Shown here: positions 1 through 4,577 of the stretch, in pieces
Layout: each line of letters starts with the position of its first letter
Position numbering within the stretch: the stretch's first letter is position 1
NCBI GenBank assembly: GCA_025935735.1
Contig: JAICUS010000439.1
Span: 1 to 5,245 of the forward strand
DNA length: 5,245 nt
Origin: Solirubrobacteraceae bacterium
GTDB taxonomy: Bacteria; Actinomycetota; Thermoleophilia; Solirubrobacterales; Solirubrobacteraceae
Reading direction: 5' to 3'
Translations under genes and position numbers: made by a program
The notes under the pieces: model-generated
Told to the model about the DNA's origin: nothing
Databases searched by the model: none
What the model saw: the letters and a program-made list of their open reading frames with translations, nothing else

Positions 1-1713
1 GAACGGCGCGCGCGCCGGCGTGAGGACCCGTCCTACCAGGTCCCGTACGACCATCCTGCGCTCGAGGCGGTGCTGCGCGACACCTACGGCGCGATCGTCT
101 TCCAGGACCAGGTGATCGAGGTGGCGATGGCCTTCGCGGGCTTCTCGCCGGGCGAGGCCGAGGGTCTGCGCCGCGCGATGAGCCGCAAGCGCTCGGCCGA
201 GGCGATCGAGGCCTACCACCAGCGATTCATCGAGGGCGCGATCGCGACCCACGGCGTCGACGAGGAGACCGCCGAGCGCGTGTACTCGATGATCGTCGGC
301 TTCTCGGGCTTCGGCTTCCCGAAGGCGCACGGCGCCGCCTTCGGGCTGCTCGCCTACCAGTCGACCTGGCTGCGCGTGCACTACACGCCCGAGTTCCTGT
401 GCGCGCTGCTCAACGAGCAGCCGATGGGCTTCTACGCCCCCGACACGCTCGCCCACGAGGCCCAGCGCCGCGGGATCGAGCTCCGCGGCCCCGACGTGAA
501 CGCCAGCGACGCCCTCTGCACCGTCGAATGGGCCCCCGGCGCCGGCCCGCCCCCACCACCCGCCCGCGCCTCCCCACCCGCCGGTGACGCACCCGGCGGT
601 GAGCCCGCGCCGCCCGCCGGTGCCGCCGCGCCCGCCGGCGACGCCCCGGGTGGGAAGCCCGCGTCGCCCGCCGCGGTCGGCGCGCCCGCCGGCGACGTCG
701 CGGGCAGTGATCCCGCGCCGTTCGTCGCGCCCGCCGCGCCCGCCGGCGACGCACCGGGCGGCGGTCCCGTCAGGCTCGTCGCCGCGCCCGCCAGCCCAAA
801 CGGTTCTCCGGACGGCCCTCTGGGCGTCGGACGGCCCGCGGGGATCGTTCGGCTCGGGTTGGGCTACGTGCTCGGGGTGCGGGAAGAGGAGGTCAAGGCG
901 CTGGTGGCCGCTCGGGCGGAGGGTGGGCCGTTCCGCTCGCTGGCGGACCTCGCCTCGCGGGCCGGGGCCGGGCGCCCGTCGTTGGAGCGGCTGGCGTGGG
1001 CTGGTGCTTGCGACTCGCTGGCCGGCGGATCGAGCGAGCGCGCGCGGCGCAAGGCGCTGTGGCAGCTCGGCGTGGCGTCGCCCGGCGAGCGTCAGCCGGG
1101 CGGCACCCAGTTGTCGCTGCCGCTGGAGGTGCCCGCGGCGCCGGAGCTGCGGCCGCTCGTCCCGTGGGAGTCGATGATCGCCGACTACGCGACCGTCGGG
1201 CTGACGCTCGGGCCGCATCCGATGGGGCTGCTGCGCGCCGGGATGCCGGCCGGCTCGGTGTCGATCGCGGAGCTCGAGGGCCTGCCGCACAACGCGCCGG
1301 TGCGGCTCGGCGGCCTGGTCGTGGCGCGGCAGCGCCCGGGGACGGCCAAGGGGATCGTGTTCCTGCTGCTCGAGGACGAGTTCGGGACGATCAACCTCAT
1401 CGTGCCGCCGGACCTCTACGAGGTGAACCGCCTGACGGTGCGCAGCGAGCCGCTGCTGCTCTGCGAGGGCCGGCTCGAGCGCCTTCCGCAGGCCGGCGGC
1501 GCCATCAACATCTTCGTCAAGTCGGTCCGCCCGCTGGTCACGCCGGAGTCCCGGTCCGCCCGCGTCGTCGAGCTCGCCCAGCGCCGCGTGGAGGCCGCGG
1601 CGGCCGGCCGCGGCGAGGGCGCTCAGGGCGGCCGCGCGGCGGCCGCGACGCTCGGCGAGTTCCGCCAGTTCGCCCCGCCCGTGCAGAGCTTCGGCTCCGG
1701 CCGCCGCCGGTAG
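1..1713 (+). CDS. dnaE2: Error-prone DNA polymerase DnaE2 (ImuC), C-terminal half, 5' end outside window
   Basis: This is a C-family translesion polymerase alpha subunit, normally SOS-induced and working with ImuA/ImuB in damage-induced mutagenesis. The frame is open from base 1, so the start lies upstream; 570 residues are visible, about half of a typical DnaE2 of roughly 1,050-1,150. In fragment numbering, the fingers region has YGAIVFQDQVIEVA at 29-42 and LRRAMSRKRS shortly after, then FGFPKAHGAAF at 104-114 and NEQPMGFYAP at 138-147. The NxQPMGFY block is typical of DnaE2, not the replicative DnaE1. A helix-hairpin-helix region follows (about 281-345), then an OB fold (about 431-510) with ARQRPGTAKGIVFLLLEDE, also DnaE2-like. 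The palm catalytic aspartates are upstream of the window. Oddly, residues about 181-280 are a Pro/Ala/Gly-rich insert built from an 18-residue repeat. The TAG stop is at 1711-1713. No imuA or imuB is visible. Confidence 0.93.
   Translation, partial: ERRARRREDPSYQVPYDHPALEAVLRDTYGAIVFQDQVIEVAMAFAGFSPGEAEGLRRAMSRKRSAEAIEAYHQRFIEGAIATHGVDEETAERVYSMIVGFSGFGFPKAHGAAFGLLAYQSTWLRVHYTPEFLCALLNEQPMGFYAPDTLAHEAQRRGIELRGPDVNASDALCTVEWAPGAGPPPPPARASPPAGDAPGGEPAPPAGAAAPAGDAPGGKPASPAAVGAPAGDVAGSDPAPFVAPAAPAGDAPGGGPVRLVAAPASPNGSPDGPLGVGRPAGIVRLGLGYVLGVREEEVKALVAARAEGGPFRSLADLASRAGAGRPSLERLAWAGACDSLAGGSSERARRKALWQLGVASPGERQPGGTQLSLPLEVPAAPELRPLVPWESMIADYATVGLTLGPHPMGLLRAGMPAGSVSIAELEGLPHNAPVRLGGLVVARQRPGTAKGIVFLLLEDEFGTINLIVPPDLYEVNRLTVRSEPLLLCEGRLERLPQAGGAINIFVKSVRPLVTPESRSARVVELAQRRVEAAAAGRGEGAQGGRAAAATLGEFRQFAPPVQSFGSGRRR
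577..816 (+). repeat. 54-bp in-frame tandem repeat (minisatellite) inside dnaE2
   Basis: Four units of exactly 54 bp begin at 577, 631, 685 and 739, each opening with Pro-Ala-Gly-Asp (nucleotides CCCGCCGGYGAC). A fifth, strongly decayed unit begins at 793 (Ser-Pro-Asn-Gly-Ser-Pro-Asp-Gly). Each unit encodes 18 residues, for example PAGDAPGGEPAPPAGAAA and PAGDAPGGKPASPAAVGA. The first half of each unit is conserved and the second half drifts. As 54 is a multiple of three, copy-number change would keep the reading frame. The array lies between the fingers domain and the helix-hairpin-helix region, where it probably forms a flexible, disordered linker. Confidence 0.9.
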
Positions 1714-1870
1714 CGCCGCCCTCCGCGCCGGCCAGTCGGCGCCGGTGCCGCCCTCCGCGCCGGCCAGTCGGCGCCGGTGCAGCCGATATGGCGTCCGCGG
1801 CGGCCGCCGGCTCGCCGGGCTCCGGCCGCCGCCGGTAGTGCCGCCCTCCGCGCTGGCCCGTCGGCTCCGG
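1693..1870 (+). repeat. Diverged direct duplication of the dnaE2 3' end, stop codon included
   Basis: The 53 bp at 1693-1745, covering the last codons of dnaE2, its TAG stop and the following bases, recur at 1818-1870 with an offset of 125 bp. By hand count 49 of 53 positions match; the differences are at 1714/1839, 1729/1854, 1734/1859 and 1741/1866. The copied TAG falls at 1836-1838. A further, more decayed copy seems to start near 1861 (TCGGCTCCGGCCGCC again). The 125-bp offset is not a multiple of three and the second copy is outside the gene, so this is spacer DNA spread by local duplication, not coding repeats. Confidence 0.85.
1716..1779 (+). repeat. Perfect 32-bp tandem duplication just after dnaE2
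   Basis: Two identical 32-bp units lie head to tail at 1716-1747 and 1748-1779, starting 2 bp after the dnaE2 stop. Each unit contains GCGCCG-GCCAGT-CGGCGC, a 6-bp GC stem with a 6-base loop, so the transcript could form two successive small hairpins. No T-run follows, so this is not a canonical intrinsic terminator, though stacked hairpins may help end or protect the dnaE2 mRNA. The perfect identity suggests the duplication is recent. Confidence 0.9.
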
Positions 1871-2000
1871 CCGCCACCGAGAGGGCGTCCGCGCCGGCCC
1901 GCCGGCCTCTTGGCCGATGCCGGACCGCGCCCGTGTCCGGCCCGGTCCGGCCGGGTAGCTACGCCCTGTCGACCACCGTCCGCACTGTGCCTCGGGGCGG

Positions 2001-2020
2001 GGCGCCTGGAATGGGGCGCC
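2001..2020. repeat. GGCGCC inverted repeat upstream of the cytochrome gene
   Basis: GGCGCC at 2001-2006 and GGCGCC at 2015-2020 are separated by 8 bases. Each arm is itself a palindrome, so the element can act as a two-half-site operator or as a 6-bp hairpin. It lies just upstream of where a -35 box would fall for the candidate -10 at 2043. A role in transcription is inferred from position only; in DNA this GC-rich, chance is a real alternative. Confidence 0.35.
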
Positions 2021-2042
2021 GCGTCACCGCCGCCGGAGCGGG

Positions 2043-2048
2043 TAGATT
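2043..2048 (+). promoter_or_regulatory. Possible -10 box (TAGATT) for the cytochrome c gene
   Basis: TAGATT fits the actinobacterial TANNNT -10 pattern and is one of the few AT-rich hexamers in this spacer. It ends 12 bases before the ATG at 2061, so the transcript would have a very short leader or none. No good -35 box is visible. This fits the lack of a Shine-Dalgarno sequence at this start. Confidence 0.3.
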
Positions 2049-2060
2049 TCGCCGCCGCGC

Positions 2061-2567
2061 ATGACCACGCTCGTCTTCGTCCTCGCCTTCATCCTGCTCG
2101 GGCTCGGCGTCCTCTTCGTCGCCATGAGCGGCGGGCCCGGCGGCATCGGCTCGGTGCTGCACTCCCAGAACCGCGGGAGCCGGCGCTTTGCGACGTCGGC
2201 GTTCGTGGTCTGCCTGCTCGTGCTCGGCATCGGGGTCCCCGCGGCCGTGATCGCCGCCACCAAGAACGAGAGGTCCATCCCGCAGGAGGGGATCAGCCTC
2301 ACGGCCAACGAGCAGCACGGGCGCCAACTCTTCGGCGAGCGCTGTGCGCTGTGTCACACGCTGAAGGCCGCCAACGCGGTCGCTCCGGTCGGCCCGAACC
2401 TCGACGACCTGCAGCCGAACAAGGCGCTGGTCCTCAGCACGATCAAGAGCGGCCGCTCGCAGGGCAACGGCCAGATGCCGGCCAACATCTACACCGGCCA
2501 GGACGCGGTCGACGTGGCGGAGTTCGTCGCCAAAGCGGTCGGCGCGACCACGCCATCCGGCGGCTGA
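2061..2567 (+). CDS. Membrane-anchored monoheme c-type cytochrome
   Basis: The 168-residue protein has two hydrophobic segments (about 2-22 and 47-66) and then a single cytochrome c domain. The heme motif is C95-A-L-C98-H99 (CALCH), preceded by QHGRQLFGERC. The likely distal axial ligand is M139 in GQMPAN. VGPNLDDL at 110-117 is the usual Pro-Asn-Leu loop. The heme domain should face outside, tethered by the second helix, and carry electrons in respiration, for example between a quinol:cytochrome c reductase and an oxidase; the partner is not visible. The first helix plus a Gly/Ser-rich loop (22-40) before the anchor is more than a simple signal anchor needs. ATG 2061 is chosen because an in-frame TAG at 2043 blocks any earlier start apart from a non-standard ATT. 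No Shine-Dalgarno lies within 15 bases. It appears monocistronic. Confidence 0.9.
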   Translation: MTTLVFVLAFILLGLGVLFVAMSGGPGGIGSVLHSQNRGSRRFATSAFVVCLLVLGIGVPAAVIAATKNERSIPQEGISLTANEQHGRQLFGERCALCHTLKAANAVAPVGPNLDDLQPNKALVLSTIKSGRSQGNGQMPANIYTGQDAVDVAEFVAKAVGATTPSGG

Positions 2568-2577
2568 GCCGGGCCGA

Positions 2578-2604
2578 ATCAAGCCGCAACGTCCGACGCT
2601 TGAT
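2578..2604 (+). terminator. Stem-loop 11 bp after the cytochrome stop codon, terminator-like
   Basis: ATCAAGC at 2578-2584 pairs perfectly with GCTTGAT at 2598-2604 around a 13-base loop. Position right after the stop suggests a role in ending or stabilising the cytochrome mRNA. The bases after the stem are CTAAAAAG, not a T-run, so it is not a canonical intrinsic terminator. Confidence 0.4.
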
Positions 2605-2605
2605 C

Positions 2606-2623
2606 TAAAAAGCACGAGCGTGC
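2606..2623 (-). terminator. Palindrome plus A-run: possible minus-strand terminator or operator
   Basis: GCACG-AG-CGTGC at 2612-2623 is a perfect 5-bp inverted repeat with a 2-base centre, preceded by AAAAA at 2607-2611. Read on the minus strand it is a hairpin followed by TTTTTAG, the shape of a short intrinsic terminator. No minus-strand gene is apparent, so it would only stop antisense transcripts. The palindrome also sits where the -35 region of the riboswitch promoter should be, so a protein-binding operator is the other reading. Confidence 0.3.
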
Positions 2624-2638
2624 AGGTGGTTCGCTCGG

Positions 2639-2644
2639 TACGAT
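2639..2644 (+). promoter_or_regulatory. Candidate -10 box (TACGAT) of the riboswitch transcript
   Basis: TACGAT matches TANNNT. A start about 7 bases downstream would be near 2651, exactly where the riboswitch aptamer should begin. That agreement is the main support, as no recognisable -35 box is present 15-18 bp upstream. Confidence 0.5.
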
Positions 2645-2650
2645 CCCGGC

Positions 2651-2783
2651 CGCATCCGCTGAGTTCCCGTCGGACACGGGAAGCGGGGGACCCATCGCAG
2701 GTGGGGCGAATCGCCGTCCGTCCAGGTCGCCGTAGCGCCGCTCTTCAGGCGCGAGCCCGTCAGCTAACCCCGTAAGCCGCGAG
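2651..2783 (+). promoter_or_regulatory. c-di-AMP riboswitch (ydaO/yuaA leader)
   Basis: The three conserved blocks of this riboswitch class are present in order: GCGGGGGACCCA at 2683-2694, GGGGCGAATC at 2703-2712 (usual GGGGUGAAUC), and CCCGTCAGCTAACCCCGTAA at 2756-2775. The last is close to the Bacillus ydaO sequence. A perfect 7-bp hairpin (TTCCCGT 2664-2670 with ACGGGAA 2676-2682) precedes the first block, and a 5-bp hairpin (GCGCC 2735-2739 with GGCGC 2748-2752) precedes the last. The closing helix is imperfect: CGC 2651-2653 with GCG 2779-2781, and GCT 2658-2660 with AGC 2775-2777. In known members, c-di-AMP binding turns expression off. No terminator separates the aptamer from the start codon 20 bases on, so control of ribosome access is more likely here (inference). 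Boundaries are approximate. Confidence 0.92.
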
Positions 2784-2784
2784 A

Positions 2785-2790
2785 AGAGGA
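2785..2790 (+). promoter_or_regulatory. Ribosome binding site next to the riboswitch (AGAGGA)
   Basis: AGAGGA begins a few bases after the 3' strand of the riboswitch closing helix and lies 12 bases before ATG 2803, a slightly long spacing. Its closeness to the helix, plus a small GGA-CGAG-TCC hairpin potential at 2788-2797, would let ligand-dependent folding hide it. The occlusion model is inferred. Confidence 0.5.
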
Positions 2791-2802
2791 CGAGTCCCGA
2801 GC

Positions 2803-3468
2803 ATGCCAGAGAACGAGGCCCCCATCCGGGCCCTCTACGACCACGAGATCGACGAGCCCCGGGCGACCGGCCGGCGCCGCCGGCAGGTGGCCGACTGGGG
2901 CGTCGGCGAGGACGTCTTCGACCGGCTGCCGAGCCGGCGGTTCGCCCGTGCCGAGCGCCGCGGCGAGGAGCACCACCGCGCGCCGCGCACCGACGAGCCG
3001 CCGCACCGGGACGACTTCGCCCGCGGCGAGGCGACGGACGCCACGCGCCGGGACGACTTCGCCCGCGGCGAGGCGCCGCCCGCCGCGCGCCGCGACGACA
3101 GCGAGTCGCGGCGCCCGCGCCGGCGCCCCGCGGCGGACTGGCTCGAGGAGGTCTCGCCCCGGCCGGCCGCGGAGCCGGAAGCCGCCCGCACCATCGTCAT
3201 CGGCGGCGCGGTGGAGGACGAGATCGCTCCGCCCGGCGACCACCCGGCGGAGGACGAGCCCCTGGCCGCGCGGCTCGGCGAGGCGCCGCGCCCGCGCCGC
3301 ACGATCGTCATCGGCGGCCACCCCGACAAGCTGCCCGCGCCGCGTCCGCGGCGCCCGCCGAGGACCGCGCTCGAGCGCGTCGGGGCCAGCCCGGACCGGC
3401 TCGCCGCCTATGCCGTCGGGCTGGGCCTGCTGCTCATCCTCATCGCGGTGCTGACGACCTCGCACTGA
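2803..3468 (+). CDS. Tail-anchored, charged low-complexity protein under c-di-AMP riboswitch control; function unknown
   Basis: I do not recognise this 221-residue protein. Residues 1-195 are rich in Arg, Asp, Glu, Pro and Ala and look largely disordered. One hydrophobic helix at about 199-217 (LAAYAVGLGLLLILIAVL), three residues from the C-terminus, predicts a tail anchor with the charged part in the cytoplasm. There is no signal peptide. Repeats visible: RDDFARGEA at 69-77 and 83-91, with a third truncated RDD at 97 (14-residue period); RTIVIGG at 129-135 and 166-172; and ADW at 30-32 and 111-113. The frame is supported by strong G/C third positions, the upstream riboswitch and the terminal helix. 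ATG 2803 is the only start after the riboswitch; no in-frame start lies between them. Known targets of this riboswitch class are wall hydrolases and K+/osmolyte transporters, so a role in envelope or turgor homeostasis is possible but only inferred. Confidence 0.85.
   Translation: MPENEAPIRALYDHEIDEPRATGRRRRQVADWGVGEDVFDRLPSRRFARAERRGEEHHRAPRTDEPPHRDDFARGEATDATRRDDFARGEAPPAARRDDSESRRPRRRPAADWLEEVSPRPAAEPEAARTIVIGGAVEDEIAPPGDHPAEDEPLAARLGEAPRPRRTIVIGGHPDKLPAPRPRRPPRTALERVGASPDRLAAYAVGLGLLLILIAVLTTSH
3006..3075 (+). repeat. Two identical 28-bp blocks, 42 bp apart, inside the riboswitch-controlled gene
   Basis: Bases 3006-3033 and 3048-3075 are identical over 28 bp and encode RDDFARGEA twice. 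The 42-bp (14-codon) period continues weakly to a third RDD at 3091. The perfect match at synonymous positions suggests recent duplication, not only protein-level selection. Confidence 0.85.
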
Positions 3469-3495
3469 CAATCGCAAATCGGGCGAGGCGAACTC

Positions 3496-3524
3496 TTGTA
3501 CGCCTGGACCGCCTCAAATAGACT
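3496..3524 (+). promoter_or_regulatory. Candidate sigma-70-type promoter for the AhpD-like/HxlR operon
   Basis: TTGTAC (3496-3501) and TAGACT (3519-3524) are separated by exactly 17 bp, in the most AT-rich stretch of the window. The predicted start near 3531 would give a leader of about 85 bases to ATG 3616. That leader contains a GC hairpin (GGGGC 3540-3544 with GCCCC 3554-3558). The promoter lies between the stop of the previous gene and the operon, as expected. Confidence 0.5.
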
Positions 3525-3537
3525 TATCTCTCGTAAG
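3523..3537. promoter_or_regulatory. Possible operator, CTTA-N7-TAAG, at the predicted transcription start
   Basis: CTTA at 3523-3526 and TAAG at 3534-3537 form a short inverted repeat overlapping the end of the -10 box and the predicted start site, where a repressor would block initiation. Its size resembles 4-bp half-sites with a short spacer reported for some HxlR-family regulators such as YodB. The downstream HxlR-type gene makes autoregulation plausible. Four-base arms are short, so chance is not excluded. Confidence 0.3.
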
Positions 3538-3615
3538 AAGGGGCCGGACGGGCGCCCCGACCCAGGGCGCAACTGCCGGCCGCCGCACGCTCCCCCAGCT
3601 CTCACGGCGGTTCCC

Positions 3616-4182
3616 ATGCCCAAGACAGAGATGAGTCGGTTCCCTATCCACGACGACCTGACGGCGCCCGAGGCGTCGCTGCCCATCCTCAAGGGCGCGT
3701 CGTCAGCGGCCGGGCAGCTCCCCAACTTCCTCGGCGTGCTCGCGGGCTCGCCGGCGGCGTTGAAGGCGTACGTCCGCTTCCGGGCCGAGCTCCGGCACGG
3801 CCGCCTGCCACGCGAGGCGATCGAGCGGATCGGGCTCGCGGTGGCCGAGCACTACGGCTCCAAGCCGGGATTGCAGCTGCACACCCGGACCTCCCGGCAG
3901 GCCGGCCTCGGCATCGACGAGGTCGCCCGCGCGCGCCGCTGGGACTCCGGCGACCCGCGGCAGGCGACCCTGCTGCGCTACCTGCGCCCGCTCCTGTCGG
4001 ACCGCGGCGCCGCGCCGCAGCACCTGCTGGAAGAGGCGCGCGAGGCCGGCTGGGAGGACGACCAGCTGCTGGAGGCCATCGCGGTGCTCTCCCTGGAATC
4101 CTTCACGGCGATGGTCAACCTCGCCGGTGAGGTCCCGGTCGACGGCTCCGTGGAGGAGACGCGGGTACTCCGCGCCGCATAA
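3616..4182 (+). CDS. AhpD/carboxymuconolactone-decarboxylase-like protein lacking the CxxC active site
   Basis: The 188-residue protein follows the AhpD-like pattern: an N-terminal TAPEASLPILKGA segment (16-28), LPNFLGVLAGSPAALKAYVRF (35-55), the helix REAIERIGLAVAEHYG (66-81) and a C-terminal SLESFTAMVNLAGEVPVD (159-176), resembling the 'FTNY-N-H-AGTEVD' end of the family. Active members use Glu-x-x-Cys-x-x-Cys-x-x-x-His as a peroxidase and disulfide centre. Here the stretch reads E78-HYGSKPGLQL-H89: Glu and His remain but both cysteines are gone, and the whole protein has no cysteine. Classical thiol peroxidase chemistry is therefore not possible; a binding or other catalytic role is open. 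ATG 3616 is chosen; ATG 3631 (MSRFPIHDD) is an equally good alternative that matches how family members often begin. Neither has a strong Shine-Dalgarno. An HxlR-type regulator gene follows 7 bp after the stop. Confidence 0.82.
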   Translation: MPKTEMSRFPIHDDLTAPEASLPILKGASSAAGQLPNFLGVLAGSPAALKAYVRFRAELRHGRLPREAIERIGLAVAEHYGSKPGLQLHTRTSRQAGLGIDEVARARRWDSGDPRQATLLRYLRPLLSDRGAAPQHLLEEAREAGWEDDQLLEAIAVLSLESFTAMVNLAGEVPVDGSVEETRVLRAA

Positions 4183-4189
4183 CGCGACC

Positions 4190-4540
4190 ATGGGCCCACG
4201 CACGGCGAGCGCGACGGTGACGGAGCAGCGGCAGCCCTGCTGCTGCCCCCGCTACCACGAGGCGGTCGAGCTCGTCGGCAAGCGCTGGACCGGGGCCATC
4301 CTGTACGTCCTGCTGCACGGCGGCCGCCTGCGCTTCACCGAGATCGCGCAGGCGGTCCCCGACCTCAGCGACCGCCTGCTCTCGGAACGGATGAAGGAGC
4401 TGGAGGCGCGCGAGATCGTCGAGCGCCACGTCAGCGACTGCACGCCGGTGAAGGTGTCCTACGAGCTCACCGACAAAGGGCGTGAGCTCGCCCCCGCCAT
4501 GGCCGAGCTGAAGGCCTGGGCGGACCGCTGGCTGGACTGA
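4190..4540 (+). CDS. HxlR-family winged-helix transcriptional regulator with cysteine cluster
   Basis: The 116-residue protein has the full HxlR fold: CPRYHEAVELVGKRWTGAILYVL (19-41), LRFTEIAQAVPDLSDRLLSERMKELEAREIVER (47-79, containing the helix-turn-helix), and the wing VKVSYELTDKGREL (87-100). HxlR proteins bind DNA as dimers, and several (YodB, HypR) sense electrophiles or oxidants through an N-terminal cysteine. Here C17-C18-C19 occupies that place, with a further C84 before the wing, so redox or metal sensing is likely by family analogy. ATG 4190 lies 7 bp after the AhpD-like stop, indicating one operon. The GGAGGAG at 4152-4158 is too far upstream to serve it, and GTG 4217 is an alternative start that keeps the Cys cluster. 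Its probable target is its own operon. Confidence 0.88.
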   Translation: MGPRTASATVTEQRQPCCCPRYHEAVELVGKRWTGAILYVLLHGGRLRFTEIAQAVPDLSDRLLSERMKELEAREIVERHVSDCTPVKVSYELTDKGRELAPAMAELKAWADRWLD

Positions 4541-4571
4541 CGGTCCGGCGGGACAGGCCGCACGGTCCGGC
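4540..4571. repeat. 10-bp direct repeat, 22 bp apart, upstream of glnA
   Basis: ACGGTCCGGC occurs at 4540-4549 and again at 4562-4571. The 22-bp period is about two helical turns, so both copies face the same side of the DNA, as expected for paired activator sites. The second copy ends where the -35 region of the candidate glnA promoter would be. The first copy overlaps the hxlR stop codon. Not an obvious match to actinobacterial GlnR half-sites. Confidence 0.4.
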
Positions 4572-4577
4572 CGCGGG

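Larger units (their letters stand above)
1714..2060. other. Gene-free spacer between dnaE2 and the cytochrome c gene
   Basis: I see no credible gene in these 347 bp. Open frames crossing the stretch have no family resemblance, run into the cytochrome gene in the wrong frame, and reflect high GC content. The first half (to about 1900) is the duplicated dnaE2-end sequence. The second half holds a GC hairpin (CCCGG at 1941-1945 with CCGGG at 1951-1955, no T-run), an inverted repeat at 2001-2020 and a possible -10 box at 2043-2048. Confidence 0.75.

Noticed and set aside
1..540. Replicative polymerase DnaE1 as the identity of the first gene
   Set aside because: The NEQPMGFYAP block and the RQRPGTAKGIVF segment are DnaE2-type signatures not found in DnaE1.
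577..816. CRISPR-like array because of the regular spacing
   Set aside because: The units are contiguous, in frame within a gene, and have no unique spacers, so this is a coding minisatellite.
996..1838. 280-codon + frame overlapping the dnaE2 3' part
   Set aside because: Ala/Arg/Gly-rich out-of-frame shadow of the OB-fold region of dnaE2.
1745..2608. Long + strand open frame of 287 codons across the spacer and the cytochrome gene
   Set aside because: It runs through the repeat-filled spacer and then out of frame over the cytochrome c gene, is Arg/Pro/Ala-rich with no recognisable domain, and is explained by lack of stops in very GC-rich DNA.
1959..2615. Minus-strand open frame opposite the cytochrome gene
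   Set aside because: Complementary shadow of a gene with a clear CxxCH motif and membrane helices; its own translation resembles no family.
2764..3477. Minus-strand open frame of 237 codons opposite the riboswitch-controlled gene
   Set aside because: It would extend through the riboswitch 3' end on the wrong strand. The + frame has an RBS, a start just after the riboswitch, and a terminal membrane helix.
3496..3615. Upstream TTG start giving the AhpD-like protein 40 extra residues
   Set aside because: The TTG is part of the best -35 box, the added residues look nothing like the family N-terminus, and ATG 3616 or 3631 fits better.
4127..4189. GTG 4127 as start of the HxlR regulator
   Set aside because: It would overlap the AhpD-like gene by 56 bp and add an Arg-rich stretch not seen in HxlR proteins; ATG 4190 gives the normal length.
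3703..4203. Minus-strand open frame opposite the AhpD-like gene
   Set aside because: Antisense shadow without family resemblance; the + strand product aligns along its length with the AhpD-like family pattern.
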